Shown: positions 1 to 6,042, counted from the stretch's first letter. The stretch: 12,336 nucleotides of DNA from Ruminococcus callidus (GCF_020709055.1 NZ_JAJFCK010000056.1:1-12336), one strand, 5' to 3'. The notes: generated from the sequence alone by a model not told the origin. Translations and numbers: made by a program.

Positions 1-379
1 GAGCGGTCTTGTTCGCTCCGCCCTCGAAAAGCTGTCGCTTTTCTCACCCACCTTCCCCGTGCGCCAGAAGCATGGCGCAGGGAATTTCGCTGTCTGCGGA
101 CAGCGACTTAGAGGGCACGTGCCCTCTAAGAGAGTCTGTTTTGCATCTAGGCGCATGCAGATTGCGCCGTCAGATTTTTCGAGAGATGAAAGGAAAAACA
201 GAGGAAATCCTTTGTGGATTTCCGAGTATTTTCCTGAAATATCTCGGAAAAGATGCAAGCAAGATGTGTGCGAATAGATGCAAAACAGACTCTAAAACCT
301 CGCCAGCTGCGCTCAGCTGGAGCAGCCTTTTCGGGGACAGTTTCTCAAAACTATTTTGTTTCCGCACGATGGTTTTTGC
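1..379 (-). repeat. Repeat module A, copy A1 (long form, interrupted by an insertion)
   Basis: This stretch is the reverse complement of the module seen at 2439-2713 and 5341-5618. From left to right it shows the partial GC stem of the module, the GAAAAGC stem, the GCGCC/GGCGC stem, TCGCTGTC/GACAGCGA at 87-106, the AGAGGGC/GCCCTCT stem ending at about 130, then (after the 131-293 insertion) the CCAGCTG/CAGCTGG stem at 304-321 and a decayed end near 379. It is cut by the start of the window. The reading frames crossing it have no start context or family signal, so I treat it as non-coding. Confidence 0.8.
131..293. mobile_element. MITE-like 163-bp insertion with 19-bp perfect terminal inverted repeats
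   Basis: The ends at 131-149 and 275-293 are perfect inverted repeats (AGAGTCTGTTTTGCATCTA and its complement). The segment sits inside module A1 at a place where copies A2 and A3 run straight from the AGAGGG stem into the CCAGCTG stem, so it reads as an insertion. TCTAA occurs on both sides (125-129 and 291-295) and could be a target duplication if the element is taken as 130-290. Internal hairpins include GGAAATCC/GGATTTCC near 205-226 and TTTCCGAG/CTCGGAAA near 217-250. No ORF inside looks real, so any transposase would have to come from elsewhere. Confidence 0.65.
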
Positions 380-519
380 TGTCTGCGCTTTAAAATATCC
401 GCACAAATTTCTGCTGCTGAAATCGGCGGACATGGCACAGCCTTTTCCTACAGCACCACAAAACACCTTACCAACCAGCACACAACGATTCTGAAATCGT
501 CTTGTTTTTCTGTCTGCTC
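380..519. other. Intergenic remnant before trxA
   Basis: No gene is visible. A GGCGGACATGGCACAGCC stretch near 426-443 looks like a decayed copy of the palindrome P found intact elsewhere in the window, and an ACGATT...AATCGT pair near 485-499 recalls the outer arm of module A. Confidence 0.4.
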
Positions 520-548
520 TTGCAATTTCACGGAAAATGGGGTATACT
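520..548 (+). promoter_or_regulatory. Sigma-A promoter of trxA
   Basis: TTGCAA at 520-525, a 17-base spacer and TATACT at 543-548. Transcription would start about 20 bases before the ribosome binding site of the thioredoxin gene. Confidence 0.8.
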
Positions 549-575
549 AAAGGCAACGGAAAGGAGCTGAGAAAC

Positions 576-884
576 ATGGCAGTTATCTCGCTGACAAAGG
601 ACAATTTCAATCGTGAGGTCATGGAGTGCACCACCAAGGTGCTCATCGACTTCTACGCCGACTGGTGCGGACCGTGCCAGATGGTCTCCCCGCTGGTGGA
701 CGAGATCGCCGGCGAACGGCAGGACATCAAGGTCTGCAAGGTCAACGTGGACGAGCAGCCGGCGCTGGCGCAGGCGTTTCGGGTCACCAGCATCCCCATG
801 CTCGCCGTCGTGGAAAACGGAAAGCTGGTACAGCATGCCGTTGGCGCAAGACCCAAGGCAGACATCCTCGCACTGCTTCAATAA
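576..884 (+). CDS. trxA: Thioredoxin
   Basis: This is a 102-aa cytoplasmic thiol-disulfide oxidoreductase of normal thioredoxin length. It reduces protein disulfides and is recycled by thioredoxin reductase. The active site WCGPC is at residues 30-34, following the usual FYADW strand; the cis-proline loop is SIP with Pro74; and the GxG-like turn VGAR is at 89-92. The ATG at 576 is chosen over an in-frame ATG at 537 because AAGGAG lies at 561-566 and because the promoter (520-548) overlaps the upstream start. It is a single-gene unit between its own promoter and the hairpin at 959-989. The reductase gene is not in the window. The CGPC motif makes another oxidoreductase family unlikely. Confidence 0.96.
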   Translation: MAVISLTKDNFNREVMECTTKVLIDFYADWCGPCQMVSPLVDEIAGERQDIKVCKVNVDEQPALAQAFRVTSIPMLAVVENGKLVQHAVGARPKADILALLQ

Positions 885-929
885 GAGCCTGTTTCGCATT
901 CCGCACAGAAAAAGATACGAACAAGCTCT
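884..929 (+). repeat. GAGCYTGTTTCG / CGAACAAGCTC inverted pair after trxA
   Basis: AGAGCCTGTTTCG at 884-896 is nearly complementary to ACGAACAAGCTCT at 917-929. Related pairs occur at 6902-7003 and 9302-9342. It would form a hairpin in the trxA 3' UTR upstream of the true terminator. Confidence 0.5.
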
Positions 930-958
930 AAGCAACCTCAAATAACCCAGACAAAAAG

Positions 959-989
959 AAAACCGCTCCTCGATTGAGAAGCGGTTTTT
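959..989. terminator. Bidirectional Rho-independent terminator between trxA and tRNA-Trp
   Basis: The stem 959-971/976-988 has 12 pairs, one C.A mismatch and a GATT loop. T tracts are present on both strands (TTTTT at 985-989 on +; the complement of ACAAAAAGAAAA on -), so it can end trxA transcripts and also tRNA-Trp transcripts from the other direction. Confidence 0.85.
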
Positions 990-994
990 CGTGA

Positions 995-1070
995 TGGCAG
1001 GGGCACCAAGAATCGAACTCGGGACACTTGGTTTTGGAGACCAATGCTCTACCAGCTGAGCTATACCCCT
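995..1070 (-). tRNA. tRNA-Trp (anticodon CCA)
   Basis: Read on the - strand it folds as a full cloverleaf: acceptor AGGGGTA/TGCCCCT, a D arm with GCTC/GAGC, anticodon stem TTGGT/ACCAA around CTCCAAA giving anticodon CCA, and a T arm CCGAG/CTTGG with TTCGATT. The discriminator is G at 998 and the 3' CCA is encoded at 997-995. It is 76 nt with CCA. It has its own promoter (1105-1133) and ends at the shared terminator. No other tRNA is nearby. Confidence 0.97.
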
Positions 1071-1104
1071 ATGGGAAATGCAAGAGATTCCTGCAACGTC
1101 ATTT

Positions 1105-1133
1105 ATTATACCACAGACCGGAGCGTCTGTCAA
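1105..1133 (-). promoter_or_regulatory. Consensus sigma-A promoter of tRNA-Trp
   Basis: On the - strand, TTGACA (1133-1128), a 17-base spacer and TATAAT (1110-1105) match the sigma-A consensus at all twelve positions. The distance to the tRNA 5' end allows a short leader of about 25-30 nt. Confidence 0.93.
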
Positions 1134-1396
1134 CAACTTTTTTTCGTTTCTTTTGAAAATTTGGTATATATTTTAACTGAATCAGTCTGGATTTCGGCAG
1201 ACTTCTATTCTTGAACGAAATGTGAACCGAAAAATCACTACGATTTTGTTATATCTTTTATCTTTTTGATTTTGGGAAATTGACTTTCTATCATGTGAAT
1301 AAAAAATAGATATTGCTATTTGATTTGCCGAAAAACCGGCGGAACAGATGCAATCCGTGCTGTTTTCGAAACTAACTCACAATTTATGCAAAAATT

Positions 1397-1439
1397 GAGC
1401 GCCGGATTCGGGCTGATTTTGCCCTGTCTGACGGCGCTC
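1397..1439. other. Nested hairpin in the gene-free stretch
   Basis: The outer stem GAGCGCCG 1397-1404 / CGGCGCTC 1432-1439 (8 pairs) encloses GGGC 1410-1413 / GCCC 1421-1424. There is no T tract on either strand, so it is not a plain terminator. It could be part of a structured RNA or a DNA cruciform. Confidence 0.45.
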
Positions 1440-1570
1440 TCCGGCGGTGCGCTCAGTGGCGGGGAAAGTGACCTGTTTCCGTGGGAATCGGGGCAGATGC
1501 TCCGGCGAGCAGCTCGTTTTCCGCCGGATTTCCCAGCGATGGGGAAAAGAACTGATGTATTCTCTTTGGC

Positions 1571-1678
1571 TTTCCACAGTTTCCACTTGAACTTGTGGAA
1601 AACTTGTTTTGTTTTCGCAGGGAAGTGCTTTCCACAAGTTTTCCGGCAGATGTGGAAACTTTCACGCGCATTCCACAC
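1571..1678. promoter_or_regulatory. Cluster of six TGTGGAA/TTCCACA boxes
   Basis: Boxes lie at 1571-1578, 1580-1587, 1594-1602, 1629-1637, 1651-1659 and 1670-1678 in mixed orientation. The one at 1594-1602 (TGTGGAAAA) differs from the DnaA box TGTGGATAA at one base; the others differ more. The spacing is irregular. This may be a DnaA or other initiator/regulator binding region, but the sequence alone does not settle which protein binds. Confidence 0.4.
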
Positions 1679-1867
1679 GATGCGCCGCCGTTCCGGACGA
1701 TCTGACAAGGGCGTGCTGTACCGGCACGGTTTTGCAGAAGCCCTCATTTTCTGCAAGAATGCGGCACCGTCCGAACAACTTCCCCATTATCATCCGGTAA
1801 AAAATAAGAAAAGATTAGATAAATTTCGATAACATTTTTAATTTTCTTTATTTTTTTGACGGAATCC

Positions 1868-1905
1868 CTTTTTCGACAAAGTCCGACTTTGAATTGTGCT
1901 ATAAT
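1868..1905 (+). promoter_or_regulatory. Extended -10 promoter with a Spo0A box in the -35 position
   Basis: TATAAT at 1900-1905 is preceded by TG at 1897-1898 (extended -10). No good -35 hexamer sits 16-18 bases upstream. Instead TTTCGACAAA at 1871-1880 is the exact complement of the Spo0A box TTTGTCGAAA, ending 19 bases before the -10. That layout suits a promoter turned on by Spo0A; activation is inferred. Confidence 0.6.
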
Positions 1906-1949
1906 AGGCGCAGGGATAACACCCAGGCACAATTTTAAAATTCGCACAA

Positions 1950-1991
1950 GCCCTCGCTGCATGCACAGCCGAAGCTTTCGGGCAGCAGGGC
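1950..1991 (+). other. Leader hairpin of the Spo0A-C-like gene
   Basis: GCCCTCGCTGC at 1950-1960 pairs with GCAGCAGGGC at 1982-1991 with one bulged base. It lies inside the roughly 110-nt 5' UTR and stops short of the ribosome binding site at 2010-2014. Confidence 0.5.
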
Positions 1992-2022
1992 ACACCAAGA
2001 AATTTTTTCGGAGGTACTGGTT

Positions 2023-2274
2023 ATGAAAACGGTTCTGACAGAAGTGGCGGAACAATTCCACGTTTCGCCGGAGGAAGTGCGGGCGGAGATTGCCCGTGCC
2101 ATCCATCTCGCCCTGACATCGTCCGATCCGGAGGTAAAGCGCAGATGGGACAAGCTCCTGCCGCAGAAACAGCGGGATGACATCAGCGTGGAGGCAGTCA
2201 TTGCCATTCTCACGAAGGCAGTTCTTGCCGGTCGCGGGAAAGCGCACGCCACACCCTTTGAACTAGCGCACTAA
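2023..2274 (+). CDS. Small Spo0A-C-like DNA-binding-domain protein
   Basis: This 83-aa protein reads like a free-standing C-terminal Spo0A-type helical domain. The stretch around residues 6-31 (VAEQF...VSPEEVRAEIARAIHLAL) parallels [24 protein letters not shown] in Spo0A, and a second helix-rich block follows at 54-69. There is no receiver domain, signal peptide or membrane segment. GGAGG at 2010-2014 is 8 bases from the ATG. It forms a single-gene unit between the 1900-1905 promoter and the 2338-2373 terminator. The Spo0A box in its promoter adds to the case that it belongs with Spo0A-controlled genes. The match is by eye to a short domain; a different small helix-turn-helix family remains possible. 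Confidence 0.75.
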   Translation: MKTVLTEVAEQFHVSPEEVRAEIARAIHLALTSSDPEVKRRWDKLLPQKQRDDISVEAVIAILTKAVLAGRGKAHATPFELAH

Positions 2275-2337
2275 CGGCAGCCTCTGCACAGGGCTCGCCG
2301 GTGGGCAGGGAATCGCCATCGTACATGGTACAACGAG

Positions 2338-2373
2338 AAAAGCACTCTTACTTCGGTGGGAGTGCTTTTTTTT
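2338..2373 (+). terminator. Rho-independent terminator with a UUCG tetraloop
   Basis: The 14-pair stem 2338-2351/2356-2369 (two G-T wobbles) is capped by TTCG closed by C-G, followed by a T run to 2373. It ends the Spo0A-C-like gene. Confidence 0.92.
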
Positions 2374-2399
2374 GCAGGAAATGATCGTGGCAAACCGGC

Positions 2400-2419
2400 G
2401 GACACGGCACGCCGTGTCC
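2400..2419 (+). repeat. Palindrome P, copy 1
   Basis: GGACACGGCACGCCGTGTCC: a 9-base arm, AC loop and 9-base complementary arm, followed by CT. The same 20 bases recur at 2740, 2878, 5646, 5920, 8537 and 8998, and inverted at 8669. Confidence 0.95.
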
Positions 2420-2438
2420 CTGCTTTTCTGCGAAAAAC

Positions 2439-2713
2439 AAAGCGTGTCGTGCAGAAACAAAACGATTTCAGAACCGTTTGCCCGAAAAGGCTGCTCCAGC
2501 TGAGCGCAGCTGGCGAGGTGTTCTTAGAGGGCGAGCAGCCCTCTGAGTCGCTGTCCGCAGACAGCGAAATCCCTGCGCCATGCTTCTGGCGCACGGGGAA
2601 GATGGGTGAGAAAAGCGACAGCTTTTCGAGGGCGGAGCGAACAAGACCGCTCCGCCCTTGTGTCCCGCTTGCTGTTTCTTGATTTTGGAAACGTTCCGGT
2701 GGAACGTTTCCAA
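2439..2713 (+). repeat. Repeat module A, copy A2 (long form)
   Basis: A chain of hairpins with almost no spacer: CCAGCTG/CAGCTGG (2496-2513), AGAGGGC/GCCCTCT (about 2526-2544), TCGCTGTC/GACAGCGA (2548-2567), TGCGCC/GGCGCA (2574-2593), GAAAAGC/GCTTTTC (2610-2627), GGGCGGAGCG/CGCTCCGCCC (2630-2657) and a 13-pair stem at 2685-2713 with loop GGT. It aligns end to end with A3 (5341-5618) and with the complement of A1. The reading frames across it are incidental. Confidence 0.9.
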
Positions 2714-2739
2714 CGGGATATTCCTTTCCCGAAACCGGC

Positions 2740-2759
2740 GGACACGGCACGCCGTGTCC
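2740..2759 (+). repeat. Palindrome P, copy 2
   Basis: Identical to the copy at 2400. It follows module A2 after a short spacer that is also present between A3 and the P at 5646. Confidence 0.95.
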
Positions 2760-2822
2760 CTCAAAATTGCAAGAGCAGATAACAAAAAGTATTGTGCTAA
2801 AACAAAAAGATAGGGGGAATAT

Positions 2823-2850
2823 GGCTTCCCTAAAAGGGGAGGCTAATTTT
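2823..2850 (+). repeat. Minimal module B (ends only)
   Basis: GGCTTCCC...GGGGAGGC keeps just the two terminal arms of module B. Flanks match those of full B1: the AAAAAGATAGGGGGAA.TAT stretch lies to the left, and CTAATTTTTC plus P (2878) to the right. It therefore marks a B site with the interior lost or never gained. Confidence 0.65.
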
Positions 2851-2877
2851 TCTCTATCTTTGTTATGTGAAATTGAC

Positions 2878-2897
2878 GGACACGGCACGCCGTGTCC
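2878..2897 (+). repeat. Palindrome P, copy 3
   Basis: Identical to the copy at 2400. It lies about 30 bases after the minimal B module and 43 bases before the first parS site. Confidence 0.95.
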
Positions 2898-2940
2898 CTA
2901 CGGACGAATCCTATCATTATTTTGTGACAGAAATACAGAA

Positions 2941-2956
2941 TGTTTCACGTGAAACA
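2941..2956. promoter_or_regulatory. parS site 1 (ParB/Spo0J binding)
   Basis: TGTTTCACGTGAAACA is an exact 16-base match to the firmicute parS palindrome. The symmetry extends to 2939-2958. It lies in the repeat-rich gap about 120 bases upstream of the GH3 promoter. Confidence 0.88.
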
Positions 2957-2989
2957 TTTTTCGTCAGAGATATTCCATTGAAAACGGGA

Positions 2990-3016
2990 CACAGGGGATT
3001 TCGCTGTCTGCGGACA
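2990..3016 (-). repeat. Remnant of inverted module A
   Basis: TTTCGCTGTCTGCGGACA at about 2999-3016 matches the inner part of A1 (84-101) in the same inverted orientation. It occupies the position where the other two composites have a larger inverted A copy, so the first composite seems to have lost most of its right arm. Confidence 0.6.
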
Positions 3017-3078
3017 CAAACACCACATTTTTTCTTTTCCCGTCCCATATTTCCACAGATTTTTTTACGGGAAATCTA

Positions 3079-3107
3079 TTGCTATTTTCCCAAAAGCGTG
3101 CTATACT
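3079..3107 (+). promoter_or_regulatory. Promoter of the GH3 gene
   Basis: TTGCTA at 3079-3084, a 17-base spacer and TATACT at 3102-3107 with TG at 3099-3100 (extended -10). The 5' UTR is about 45 nt. I see no clear catabolite-repression operator. Confidence 0.78.
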
Positions 3108-3157
3108 ATTCTCAATTTCAAGAGTGCCCTTTTCGGCACCGGAACGGAGGTTTTTTT

Positions 3158-5239
3158 ATGAAGCGTTACGAGGACACCTCGCTCTCGGCACAGGAGCGTG
3201 CAGAGGCGCTGGTCGATGAGATGACCGTCGAGGAGATGGTAGGACAACTGAAATACGATGCGGACGCCATTCCACGGCTTGGCATTCCGGCATACAACTG
3301 GTGGAACGAGGGGCTGCACGGGCTGGCACGTGCCGGCACGGCGACCATGTTCCCCCAGGCGATCGGACTGGCTGCCATGTTCGACACCGCATCCACACAG
3401 CAGGCGTCAGACATCACATCCACCGAGGCACGTGCCAAATATGCGGAGGAATCCAGGCACGGCGACCGGGACATTTACAAGGGGCTGACCCTCTGGTCGC
3501 CCAACATCAACATCTTCCGTGACCCCCGCTGGGGCAGAGGGCACGAGACTTTCGGCGAAGACCCGTTCCTCACTGCGGAGCTGGGCAAGGCATACGTCCA
3601 CGGGCTGCAGGGGGACGACGAACACGTGCTGAAAACAGCCGCTTGCGCCAAGCATTTTGCCGTGCACAGCGGGCCGGAGTCCCTGCGCCATTCCTTTGAT
3701 GCGACAGCGTCCCCCAAGGATCTGGAGGAAACCTATCTGCCGGCATTCGAGGCGCTGGTGAAGGACGCCCACGTGGAGAGCGTCATGGGCGCTTATAACC
3801 GTGTCAACGGCGAGGCATCCTGCGCCAGTCACTTCCTCATGGGCAAGCTGAAGGAATGGGGCTTCGACGGCTATTTCGTATCCGACTGCTGGGCAATCCG
3901 GGATTTCCACGAGAACCATCATCTCACCGAAACGCCGGAGGAGTCCGCCGCACTCGCCATTCGCTCCGGCTGCGACCTGAACTGCGGCTGTACCTATCAG
4001 CGTCTGCTGCGGGCGCTGAATCAGGGACTGATCTCGCCGGAGGAGATTCGCACCGCCTGCGTCCACGTCATGCGGACACGCATCCGGCTGGGCATGTTCG
4101 ACCGGCACACTCCCTACGACAGCATCCCCTATGAAGTGGTTTCGTGCCGGACGCACAAGGACGTTTCCCTGCACTGTGCGGAGCAGTCCATGGTGCTGCT
4201 GAAAAACAGCGGCGTGCTGCCCCTGAAGCGGGATGCCCTGCGCACCATCGCCGTCATCGGGCCCAACAGCGACAGCCGTGCGGCGCTGGAGGGAAACTAC
4301 TGCGGCACTGCTGACCGGTACGTGACATTTCTGGAGGGCATCGAGGATGCATTCCCCGGCAGAGTGCTCTACAGCGAGGGCTGCCACCTCTATCAGGACC
4401 GGGTGTCCAATCTGGCGCTGGCGGGGGATCGCTACGCCGAGGCAGTGACTGCCGCAGAGCATGCGGATGCTGTCGTGCTGTGTCTGGGACTGGACGCCAC
4501 ACTGGAGGGCGAAGAGGGGGACACCGGAAATGAATTCTCCTCCGGCGACAAGAAAGACCTGCGCCTGCCGGAATCCCAGCGCATCCTGCTGGACAAGATC
4601 CGGCAAACCGGCAAACCGCTGATCGTGGTGGTTGCTGCCGGAAGCGCCATCACGCTGGACACCGAGCCGGATGCGCTCATCCATGCATGGTACCCCGGTT
4701 CGGAGGGCGGCAAAGCGCTGGCAGAAATTTTGTTCGGAGAGATCTCGCCCTCCGGCAAGCTGCCCGTGACATTCTACGAGAGCGCCGATGCGCTGCCGGA
4801 TTTCACCGACTACCGCATGCAGGGGAGAACCTACCGCTATACCCGTGACAACGTGCGCTATCCCTTTGGCTACGGGCTGACCTACGGCAAGATCGTCTGC
4901 ACCGGTGTGACCTACGCTGACGGCGTGGCAGAAGTCACCGTGGAGAATGCGGGCGCATGGGACACCGGCGACGTGGTACAGCTCTACCTCAAGGACACCT
5001 GCCCGCAGGCAACGCCGTTCCCCAGTCTGTGCGGATTCCAGCGCATCTTCCTCAAGGCAGGGGAGCGCAAGGTCTATCGCATTGCCGTGCCGGAGCGTGC
5101 GTTCACGGCGGTGGATGCAGACGGCACACGCAAGCAGTTCGGCAGCGCATTCACCCTGTACGCCGGCACCTGCCAGCCCGACGAAAAGAGTCAGACCCTC
5201 TCCGGAACTTCCTGCGTTTCCTGTGAGATCGTCAGATAA
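3158..5239 (+). CDS. Glycoside hydrolase family 3 beta-glycosidase (probable beta-xylosidase or beta-glucosidase)
   Basis: This 693-aa protein would cleave terminal beta-linked sugars from oligosaccharides by the retaining GH3 mechanism. The N-terminal GH3 barrel shows YNWWNEGLHG (46-55), the FRDPRWGRGHETFGEDP block (120-136), AKHFAVHSG (164-172) and GYFVSDC with the expected nucleophile Asp243. The second alpha/beta domain runs from the VLLKNSGVLPL stretch through WYPGSEGG and SPSGKLPVTF, followed by a C-terminal Fn3-like domain. The NWWNE.LHG and SDC signatures lean towards the beta-xylosidase branch, but substrate cannot be fixed by reading. No signal peptide is seen, so it probably acts on imported oligosaccharides in the cytoplasm. 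The ATG at 3158 follows GGAGG (3146-3150); an upstream in-frame start at 2867 is rejected because it precedes the promoter and crosses parS and P. It stands alone, without a transporter or regulator beside it. Confidence 0.95.
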   Translation: MKRYEDTSLSAQERAEALVDEMTVEEMVGQLKYDADAIPRLGIPAYNWWNEGLHGLARAGTATMFPQAIGLAAMFDTASTQQASDITSTEARAKYAEESRHGDRDIYKGLTLWSPNINIFRDPRWGRGHETFGEDPFLTAELGKAYVHGLQGDDEHVLKTAACAKHFAVHSGPESLRHSFDATASPKDLEETYLPAFEALVKDAHVESVMGAYNRVNGEASCASHFLMGKLKEWGFDGYFVSDCWAIRDFHENHHLTETPEESAALAIRSGCDLNCGCTYQRLLRALNQGLISPEEIRTACVHVMRTRIRLGMFDRHTPYDSIPYEVVSCRTHKDVSLHCAEQSMVLLKNSGVLPLKRDALRTIAVIGPNSDSRAALEGNYCGTADRYVTFLEGIEDAFPGRVLYSEGCHLYQDRVSNLALAGDRYAEAVTAAEHADAVVLCLGLDATLEGEEGDTGNEFSSGDKKDLRLPESQRILLDKIRQTGKPLIVVVAAGSAITLDTEPDALIHAWYPGSEGGKALAEILFGEISPSGKLPVTFYESADALPDFTDYRMQGRTYRYTRDNVRYPFGYGLTYGKIVCTGVTYADGVAEVTVENAGAWDTGDVVQLYLKDTCPQATPFPSLCGFQRIFLKAGERKVYRIAVPERAFTAVDADGTRKQFGSAFTLYAGTCQPDEKSQTLSGTSCVSCEIVR

Positions 5240-5260
5240 CCCCGACATAGTTTCATCCTG

Positions 5261-5310
5261 AGAAAGCCTCACCCGGATGTTTCACGTGAAACATCTGAGT
5301 GGGGCTTTTT
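5261..5310 (+). terminator. GH3 terminator whose upper stem is a parS site
   Basis: The 50-base segment pairs end to end (centre 5285/5286) as a 25-pair hairpin with one C.A mismatch and a few wobbles. The base, AAAGCCTCAC with GTGGGGCTTT, plus the T run at 5306-5310 is a normal Rho-independent terminator. The apical 20 bases (5276-5295) are a perfect palindrome containing parS 2. Confidence 0.88.
5278..5293. promoter_or_regulatory. parS site 2 (inside the GH3 terminator)
   Basis: Exact TGTTTCACGTGAAACA. As DNA it is a ParB site; as RNA it would form the tip of the terminator stem. Confidence 0.88.
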
Positions 5311-5325
5311 GTTTCACGTGAAACA
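5310..5325. promoter_or_regulatory. parS site 3
   Basis: Exact TGTTTCACGTGAAACA beginning at the last T of the terminator run. Its centre is 32 bp from that of parS 2, about three helical turns, so both would face the same side of the DNA. Confidence 0.88.
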
Positions 5326-5340
5326 TTTTGGAAAAACAGG

Positions 5341-5618
5341 CACAAAAAGTATTGTGCAGAAACAGAACGATTTCAGAACCGTTGCCTTATAAGGCTGCTC
5401 CAGCTGAGCGCAGCTGGCGAGGTGTTCTTAGAGGGCACGTACCCTCTAAGTCGCTGTCCGCAGACAGCGAAATTCCCCGTGCCCATACTTCTGGGCACAG
5501 GTCGAAGGTGGGTGAGAAAAGCGACAGCTTTTTGAGGGCGGAGCGAACAAGACCGCTCCGCCCTTGTGTGCCGCTTGCTGTTATGTGATTTTGAAAACAT
5601 TCCGGTGGAATGTTTTCA
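5341..5618 (+). repeat. Repeat module A, copy A3 (long form)
   Basis: It has the same order of stems as A2. Several stems keep pairing with different bases: GTGCCC/GGGCAC at 5479-5498 replaces TGCGCC/GGCGCA, and GAAAACATTCC/GGAATGTTTTC at 5593-5617 replaces GGAAACGTTCC/GGAACGTTTCC. It begins 15 bases after parS 3. No coding signal is seen. Confidence 0.9.
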
Positions 5619-5645
5619 GCGGGATGTGCCTTGACATAAACCTGC

Positions 5646-5665
5646 GGACACGGCACGCCGTGTCC
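5646..5665 (+). repeat. Palindrome P, copy 4
   Basis: Identical to the copy at 2400, placed after module A3 as copy 2 is placed after A2. Confidence 0.95.
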
Positions 5666-5730
5666 CTACAAAATTGCAAAAGCAGATAACAAAAAGTATC
5701 GTGCTAAAACAAAAAGATAGGGGGAAATAT

Positions 5731-5883
5731 GGCTCCCCTGAAAGGGGAGCTGGCAGTGCGCAGCACTGACTGAGGGGTCACCACAAATGCCAAATACACA
5801 TATGCTAAAACATTGTACAAAAGATTCTACTTAGAGACCTCTCCACCGCCTATCGGCGGTCCCCCTCCCCTTTCAGGGGAGGC
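5731..5883 (-). mobile_element. MITE-like module B, copy B1 (153 bp)
   Basis: The ends carry CCCCTGAAAGGGG and its complement, each a small hairpin (GCTCCCC/GGGGAGC at the left; CCTCCCC 5864-5870 / GGGGAGG 5876-5882 at the right). The interior holds CAGTGC/GCACTG, a CTGACTGAGGGG stretch, an AT-rich middle and ACCGCC/GGCGGT (5845-5860). Its complement aligns with B2 (8760-8963) over the right hairpin and AT-rich middle. It has no ORF, so it is non-autonomous if mobile. Confidence 0.75.
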
Positions 5884-5919
5884 TAATTCTCTTGTTCTTT
5901 CCCTTTATATAAAACTTAC

Positions 5920-5939
5920 GGACACGGCACGCCGTGTCC
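5920..5939 (+). repeat. Palindrome P, copy 5
   Basis: Identical to the copy at 2400. It lies 36 bases right of B1, as copies 3 and 8 lie right of their B modules. Confidence 0.95.
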
Positions 5940-5954
5940 CTACAAAGTGTACGG

Positions 5955-6039
5955 AACCTCTCGCCAACTGCGCTCAGTTGGATCAGCCTTATGGGGCAAC
6001 GATTCCGTTTCTTTTCGTTTCTGCACGATACTTTTTGTA
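5955..6039 (-). repeat. Repeat module A, copy A4 (short, inverted)
   Basis: Only the left third of the module is present, on the - strand: the stem CCAACTG/CAGTTGG (5964-5981, loop CGCT) and the TCGTGCAGAAACGAAAAGAA arm. Relative to A2 the stem has an A-T pair in place of G-C, with pairing kept. Confidence 0.85.
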
Positions 6040-6042
6040 GAA

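Larger units (their letters stand above)
1134..1896. other. Gene-free stretch, AT-rich flanks around a GC-rich core
   Basis: No coding region is convincing. Open frames exist on both strands (1320-1832 and 1316-1756) but overlap each other, lack a good ribosome binding site and carry no motif I know. What can be seen is: AT-rich DNA at 1134-1330 and 1795-1860, a nested hairpin at 1397-1439 (GAGCGCCG/CGGCGCTC enclosing GGGC/GCCC), other GC-rich inverted segments up to about 1545, and a cluster of TGTGGAA-type boxes at 1571-1678. I do not recognise tmRNA, RNase P RNA or SRP RNA here. Confidence 0.5.

Noticed and set aside
170..646. 158-aa ORF on the - strand and other frames across module A1
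   Set aside because: They run through repeat hairpins and into the trxA promoter and 5' end; no coding signal.
1316..1832. Overlapping ORFs on both strands (170 aa + and 146 aa -) in the trxA-2023 gap
   Set aside because: No ribosome binding site, no recognisable motif, residue mix typical of translated GC-rich non-coding DNA, and the two exclude each other.
2439..2713. Module A as a known structured RNA (tmRNA, 6S, RNase P, retron msr-msd)
   Set aside because: None of the signature sequences of those RNAs is visible, there is no adjacent reverse transcriptase, and the module is present several times.
2867..3157. 97-codon upstream extension of the GH3 frame
   Set aside because: It begins inside the repeat region, crosses P and parS, precedes the promoter at 3079-3107 and lacks a ribosome binding site; the ATG at 3158 has GGAGG.
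3407..5272. 621-aa open frame on the - strand across the GH3 gene
   Set aside because: It is the antisense shadow of a clear GH3 enzyme in GC-rich DNA and has no start signal or family motif.
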